A stretch of 64,000 nucleotides of DNA from Manganibacter manganicus (GTDB taxonomy: Bacteria > Pseudomonadota > Alphaproteobacteria > Rhizobiales > Rhizobiaceae): the NCBI RefSeq assembly GCF_002075885.1, contig NZ_MDET01000001.1, forward strand, positions 352,564 through 416,563, read 5' to 3'. A model generated the notes under the pieces. The model worked only from the letters and a program-made list of their open reading frames with translations, was not told the DNA's origin and did not search any database. A program made the position numbers and the translations under genes. Shown one piece after another: positions 59,922 through 64,000 of the stretch (its first letter is position 1; each line of letters starts with the position of its first letter).

Positions 59922-60953
59922 ATGAACAATGGGAGCAAGGGCAAGGCTATGCTGAATGGTGGGCTTTCCCGGCGCGCGGTGCTGGAACTGGGTGTTCTCG
60001 GTCTTGCTGTGACGGCGTTGCCGCGCGGCGCCATGGCCGAGGACAAGAAGCTCAAGGTCGCGGCGGTTTTCGCCACACCGATTGAGGAGCCCTGGGACCA
60101 TCAGGTGCATGTCGCGCTGCAACAGGCGCAAAAGGAACTCGGCATCGACTACAAATGGTCCGAGAAGGTGCAGACCGCCGATTTCGGCCGAGTCATGCGC
60201 GAATACGCGCAAGGCGGCTACGATTTGTTAATGGGCGACGCTTTCGCCGCCGAGCGTGAATCGCGTCGCACGGCCAAACAGTTTCCCAAGGTGGCATTTT
60301 TGTTCGGCTCGGGTGCAGGTCCGGCGGAGCCGAATTTCGGCGTCTTCGACAACTGGATCCATGAACCGGCGTATCTGTCCGGCATGATCGCCGGCAAGAT
60401 GTCGAAATCGGGCACGATCGGGGCGGTAGCCGCGATGGGCATTCCGGAGGTCAACCGGCTGGTTAATGCTTTCTTCGCCGGCGCGCGCGAGGTCAACAAG
60501 GACATCAAGCGCAAGGTTTCCTTCATCGGCTCCTTTTTCGATCCGCCAAAGGCCAAAGAAGCCGCGCTTGCCCAGATCGATGCCGGCGTGGACGTGATCT
60601 ATGCCGAGCGCTTCGGGGTCATCGAGGCAGCCCAGCAGAAGGGCATTTATGCCATTTCCAACATGTCCGACCAGTCGAGCCTTGCGCCCGAGACAGTGAT
60701 TACCGGGCCGGTGTGGAACATGTTTCCGACGGTCGAGCAGGCGGTGAAACTGGTCAGGGCCGGCGTATTCACCGCGCAGGACTATGGCGATTTCTCGCGC
60801 ATGGCCAAGGGCGGGTCCTCACTCGCGCCCTACCACAAGTTCGAGCAGATCCTGCCGGCAGAGGTGAAGGATATGGTGGAGAAGCGCAAGACCGAGATCA
60901 TGGACGGCATCTTCCGCGTCGATGTGGACGAAAACACGCCAAGCTCGGATTGA
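59922..60953 (+). CDS. BMP-family ABC transporter substrate-binding protein
   Basis: A 343-residue periplasmic binding protein of the basic-membrane-protein (BMP/Med) family, whose studied members bind purine nucleosides or related compounds. A twin-arginine-type signal is present (LSRRAVLELGVLGLAVTAL, residues 15-33, cut near AMA at 37-39). The mature part has VAAVFATPIEEPWDHQVH and VGAVAAMGIPEVNRLVNAF-like segments (GTIGAVAAMGIPEVNRLVN). It is first in an importer operon with a double ATPase and two permeases. The GGGTCAGG ribosome site is moderate. Substrate unproven; nucleoside or a purine-like compound is most likely. Confidence 0.92.
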   Translation: MNNGSKGKAMLNGGLSRRAVLELGVLGLAVTALPRGAMAEDKKLKVAAVFATPIEEPWDHQVHVALQQAQKELGIDYKWSEKVQTADFGRVMREYAQGGYDLLMGDAFAAERESRRTAKQFPKVAFLFGSGAGPAEPNFGVFDNWIHEPAYLSGMIAGKMSKSGTIGAVAAMGIPEVNRLVNAFFAGAREVNKDIKRKVSFIGSFFDPPKAKEAALAQIDAGVDVIYAERFGVIEAAQQKGIYAISNMSDQSSLAPETVITGPVWNMFPTVEQAVKLVRAGVFTAQDYGDFSRMAKGGSSLAPYHKFEQILPAEVKDMVEKRKTEIMDGIFRVDVDENTPSSD

Positions 60954-61075
60954 GCCGATCATCGCGCTGAACGCCGTGCCTCAAATCGCTGACTTTCCGG
61001 CCTACGGGCCGGAAGGATGTGTCTTGAGTTTCACTCCACTATGGTTGCCTGACTCTCATATCTTTGCGCTCTTCC

Positions 61076-62590
61076 ATGTCGCCTGATGTCCCTCTTATCG
61101 AAATGCGTGGCATTTCCAAAAGCTTCGGTGCCGTAAAGGCGAACCAGGCGGTGGATCTTGTCGTTGGGCGCGGCGAGATCCTTGGCCTGCTCGGCGAAAA
61201 CGGCGCCGGCAAGACGACGCTGATGAACATCCTGTTCGGTGCCTACCAGCCCGATGCCGGTGAAATCTTCATCGAGGGGAAGCCGACTGTCATCAACAGT
61301 TCGGCCGATGCGCTGGCCGCCGGCATCGGCATGGTGCATCAGCATTTCCACCTTGCCGGACGAATGAGCGTGCTGGAAAACCTTTTGATCGGCATTCCCG
61401 GAAAAAACGGGCGGCTCGACCGGGCAGGCGCATTGGTAAAGCTTGCCGAGATTGCCGACCGTTACGGGTTGAAGCTCGACCCCGATGTCGCTGTTTCCAG
61501 CCTGTCCATCGGCGAGCAGCAACGGCTTGAAATCGTCAAGGCGCTTTATCGTGGCGCCAAACTGCTTATCCTCGACGAACCCACGGCGGTACTGGCGCCG
61601 GGGGAAGTCGAAGGGCTGTTTGCGGCGCTGCGCGCCATGACCCAACAGGGACTGGGCATTATCTTCATCTCGCACAAGCTGAACGAGGTGCGGGCGCTCA
61701 CACACCGCTGCACGGTGCTGCGGCATGGGCGCGTTGCCGGCCGTGTCGACCGGCCTGCCGAGACTGCGACGGCAGAGATGGCTCGGCTGATGTGCGGTCA
61801 TGAGATCGTGCCACCGGCCAAGGGGCCTTCGGTTCCGGGTTCGGCAGTGCTGCAACTGGAGCGTGTTTCGACGGATGGCCCCGGTATGCCGCTGCGCGAC
61901 GTCTCGCTTTCCGTGCGCGAGGGCGAAATTGTCGGCATTGCCGGCGTTTCCGGCAATGGTCAGCGCGCATTGGCAGATGTCGTTTCAGGCATGCTACGGC
62001 CCAATGCCGGGCAGATCGAGATCGGCGGCAAGGCGGTTTCGCGTTTCACGCCGCGCGAGGTCCAGGCACTCGGCCTTGGCCGCATCCCCGAAGACCGCAT
62101 GACGACGGGGCTGGTGACCAACCTGCCGCTTGCCGATTCCATGGTGTTGCCGCGCGTCGGCACGGAGGCTTTCAGCCGCAAGGGCCTGCTAAAGCCGGGC
62201 GCGATCATCGCCTTCGCCGAAGAGCAGATCAAGGCCTATGATATACGCTGTCCCGGCCCGATGATCCGGGCCGGCGCGCTATCGGGCGGTAATCTCCAAA
62301 AGGCACTGCTGGCGCGTGAACTCGCCTTCGATCCGAAGGTGCTGATCGCCGCCCAGCCAACGCGCGGGCTCGACATAGGTGCTGCGCGCTTCGTGCATGA
62401 AAAATTCCTGGCCTTGCGGGAAAGACGCTGCGGTATCCTGGTGATCAGCGAAGACCTGGAGGAATTGTTGACGCTCTCTGATCGCATCGCTGTGATGTAT
62501 GAGGGACGCATCGCAGGCATGCTCGATGCCGCCGATGCCACGGTCGCACGACTCGGCATGCTGATGAGCGGCGCGGAGGGGAACGCCTGA
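61076..62590 (+). CDS. ABC transporter ATPase (double domain, nucleoside-type)
   Basis: A 504-residue ATPase with two nucleotide-binding domains, as in the nucleoside and sugar importers (YufO/RbsA-like). Domain 1 has Walker A GENGAGKTT (40-48), signature SIGEQQRLEI and Walker B LLILDEPTAVL. Domain 2 has the altered P-loop GVSGNGQRAL typical of the family, a DRMTTGLVTNLPLADSM segment, SGGNLQKALLARELA and a less canonical Walker B. The start is the ATG at 61076. It overlaps the first permease gene by one base. The binding-protein gene lies 122 bp upstream. Confidence 0.94.
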   Translation: MSPDVPLIEMRGISKSFGAVKANQAVDLVVGRGEILGLLGENGAGKTTLMNILFGAYQPDAGEIFIEGKPTVINSSADALAAGIGMVHQHFHLAGRMSVLENLLIGIPGKNGRLDRAGALVKLAEIADRYGLKLDPDVAVSSLSIGEQQRLEIVKALYRGAKLLILDEPTAVLAPGEVEGLFAALRAMTQQGLGIIFISHKLNEVRALTHRCTVLRHGRVAGRVDRPAETATAEMARLMCGHEIVPPAKGPSVPGSAVLQLERVSTDGPGMPLRDVSLSVREGEIVGIAGVSGNGQRALADVVSGMLRPNAGQIEIGGKAVSRFTPREVQALGLGRIPEDRMTTGLVTNLPLADSMVLPRVGTEAFSRKGLLKPGAIIAFAEEQIKAYDIRCPGPMIRAGALSGGNLQKALLARELAFDPKVLIAAQPTRGLDIGAARFVHEKFLALRERRCGILVISEDLEELLTLSDRIAVMYEGRIAGMLDAADATVARLGMLMSGAEGNA

Positions 62591-63645
62591 TGCTGCGTCT
62601 GGAGCCTCGCCAGCGGACACCCGGTTGGTTCAACCTCGCTTTACCCTTCGCGGCCATTATTGCCACATTGGTTCTGTGCAGCGGCCTCATCAAGATGGCC
62701 GGTGCCAGCGTCTTCCAGGCCTACGGCGTCATGCTCGATGCCTCGTTCGGCGACACCTACGCCGTCACGGAGACTCTGGTTCGGGCCACGCCGATGATCT
62801 TCACCGGGTTGGCGGTGGCGGTCGCGTTCCGGGCAAAATTCTGGAATATCGGTGCCGAGGGGCAATTGCTGGCAGGCGCGATGGCCGGTTGCTGGGTCGG
62901 CACGTTTCCGATGGCCGGCCCGCTGGCGATGCTGCTGATGGCGATTGTCGGGGCTGTCGCCGGTGCCGCCGTCGCGCTTATTCCGGCGCTGCTGCGCGTC
63001 AAGCTCAAGGTCGATGACGTCGTCAGTTCGCTGCTGCTGAACTCCATTGTCTTCTATATCCTGATGGCGCTGATCGAGACAGTGTGGAAAGATCCGCTGT
63101 CGGGTTATCCGATCTCCCCGCCGATCGAGGATGCGGCCAATCTTCCGGTACTTCTCGCTGGCACGAGGCTGCATCTGGGCGTTCTGGTGGCTCTTATCGC
63201 GGCACCGGTCGTCTGGTTCGTCATTGCGCGCACCACGCTCGGTTTCAAGATCAGGGTGACGGGCGAAAACCCTGAAGCCGCGCGTTATGGGGGTATCGGT
63301 GTCGAGCGCATCATCGTGCTCGCGGCGATCCTTTCAGGTGCGCTAGCCGGACTTGCCGGTGTTGCAGAAGTCGGCGGCGTGCATTTTCAGGTTATGAGCG
63401 ACATTTCGCCGGGCTACGGTTATTCCGGTATCGTCATCGCCATGCTGGCAAGGCTCAATCCTCTTGGCGTCGTGCCGGCGGCGATTTTTCTGGCGGCGGT
63501 GATGACCGGTGCTGAAGCGATGTCGCGCGCCACCGGCGTTCCGCCCTTCCTGTCCGATGTCATCCAGGGCATGGCGCTGCTGGCCATGCTGGTTGCGCTG
63601 CTGTTTACCGCCTATCGCATACGCCGCAGGGGAGGCGCGTCATGA
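62590..63645 (+). CDS. ABC transporter permease 1 (nucleoside type)
   Basis: A 351-residue permease with about nine hydrophobic helices, of the BPD_transp_2 family (YufP-like). Typical parts are ATPMIFTGLAVAVAFRAKFWNIGAEGQLLAGA (about 71-102) and the cytoplasmic-loop TLGFKIRVTGENPEAARYGGI (about 217-237), where the EAA-like motif contacts the ATPase. ATGA-type overlap with the next permease gene at its stop shows tight coupling. It works with the partial gene that follows. Confidence 0.94.
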   Translation: MLRLEPRQRTPGWFNLALPFAAIIATLVLCSGLIKMAGASVFQAYGVMLDASFGDTYAVTETLVRATPMIFTGLAVAVAFRAKFWNIGAEGQLLAGAMAGCWVGTFPMAGPLAMLLMAIVGAVAGAAVALIPALLRVKLKVDDVVSSLLLNSIVFYILMALIETVWKDPLSGYPISPPIEDAANLPVLLAGTRLHLGVLVALIAAPVVWFVIARTTLGFKIRVTGENPEAARYGGIGVERIIVLAAILSGALAGLAGVAEVGGVHFQVMSDISPGYGYSGIVIAMLARLNPLGVVPAAIFLAAVMTGAEAMSRATGVPPFLSDVIQGMALLAMLVALLFTAYRIRRRGGAS

Positions 63646-64000
63646 ATGCCGTGCTGGAACAGGTCTTCCAGGTCGGATTTCTCGCCGCCATCATTCGCAT
63701 CGCGACGCCGCTGGCCTTCGCGACGCTGGGCGAGATGTTTTCGGAGCGCGCCGGCGTACTCAATCTCGGCATTGAAGGCATCATGCTGCTTTCAGCGATG
63801 ACCGGCTTCACGACGGCGAGCCTCACTGGCAGCTTGTGGCTGGGCATCCTCGCTGCGATCATCACCGGGGCGCTGATGGGCGCGCTTCATGCCGTGCTGA
63901 CGGTGGCGCTTGGCCTCAGCCAGCATGTTTGCGGCATCGGCGTGACGCTATTCGGCTCCGGCCTTGCCTATTTCTTTTATCGCCTGGTGTTCGGCCAGCA
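63642..64000 (+). CDS. ABC transporter permease 2, cut by the window end
   Basis: The first 119 codons of a second permease (YufQ-like). From the ATG at 63642 it reads MNAVLEQVFQVGFLAAIIRI, then ATLGEMFSERAGVLNLGIEG, the hallmark start of this family, and continues through hydrophobic helices to the last base of the window. It overlaps the previous gene by 4 bp. The full gene is expected to be about 305 residues and should continue to the right. Confidence 0.93.
   Translation, partial: MNAVLEQVFQVGFLAAIIRIATPLAFATLGEMFSERAGVLNLGIEGIMLLSAMTGFTTASLTGSLWLGILAAIITGALMGALHAVLTVALGLSQHVCGIGVTLFGSGLAYFFYRLVFGQ

Overview
The window looks like the chromosome of an alphaproteobacterium of the order Hyphomicrobiales (Rhizobiales), most like the Phyllobacteriaceae/Mesorhizobium group. 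The DNA is high-GC by eye. Supporting genes are a short type-2 argC beside speB, a DUF2842 gene beside ctaA (heme A synthase), a NodN-like MaoC protein, rhizobial-style exopolysaccharide genes and a BMP-type ABC transporter. This placement comes from gene content only; no database search was possible.

1-10.9 kb is phage-derived. In order it holds hypothetical genes, an HK97-type major capsid protein, a cold-shock-domain protein, an HK97 gp10-like protein, two tail-assembly-chaperone-like proteins, a tape-measure protein and two proteasome/HslV-like Ntn hydrolases. A small membrane protein and an XRE repressor lie on the minus strand, opposite small early-type genes and a tRNA-like Arg(UCU) gene that has no D arm. 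No terminase, portal, prohead protease, major tail protein or integrase is visible. The block stops at the 3' end of a tRNA-Pro(GGG) gene, a typical phage integration point.

11-39.4 kb is a large surface-polysaccharide locus. It opens with a NusG/RfaH-like antiterminator. The leader behind it carries a hairpin and an 11-nt match to the enterobacterial ops element. A collinear plus-strand series of about 17 kb follows: VanZ-like protein, priming sugar transferase, flippase, acyltransferase, three glycosyltransferases, EpsG-type polymerase, two small exported proteins (SNase-like and FecR-like), CpsB-type phosphatase, Wza, Wzc tyrosine kinase, a TPR-like protein, an O-antigen-ligase-type polymerase, then an AsmA protein. 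A second set follows: on the minus strand Wza-like, glycosyltransferase, priming transferase and polymerase, and divergently a second Wzc-like protein whose kinase motifs have decayed. A CelD/BcsL-type acetyltransferase closes the locus.

39.4-50 kb is mostly ordinary core genome: DUF2842, ctaA, an APH(6)-like kinase, argC, speB, DUF445, MaoC/NodN, a zinc alcohol dehydrogenase, a fumarylacetoacetate-hydrolase-family enzyme and a LuxR-type response regulator. 50-52.7 kb carries a small zinc-ribbon protein and a coupled FIST protein plus hybrid histidine kinase pair that resembles NosP signalling modules.

52.9-64 kb is metabolism and transport: a form-II CO-dehydrogenase/xanthine-dehydrogenase-like molybdoenzyme in S-L-M order, an OFA-family MFS transporter with a 42-residue membrane partner, a GNAT protein, a TerC-family protein, and a BMP-family ABC importer (binding protein, double ATPase, two permeases, the last cut by the window end). 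A palindromic operator-like site precedes the importer.

Most noteworthy are the pair of phage-borne Ser1/Thr1 Ntn hydrolases with proteasome-like Asp17 and Lys residues, the antiterminator plus ops-like leader of the polysaccharide operon, the D-arm-less tRNA-like gene, and the Wzc pseudokinase.
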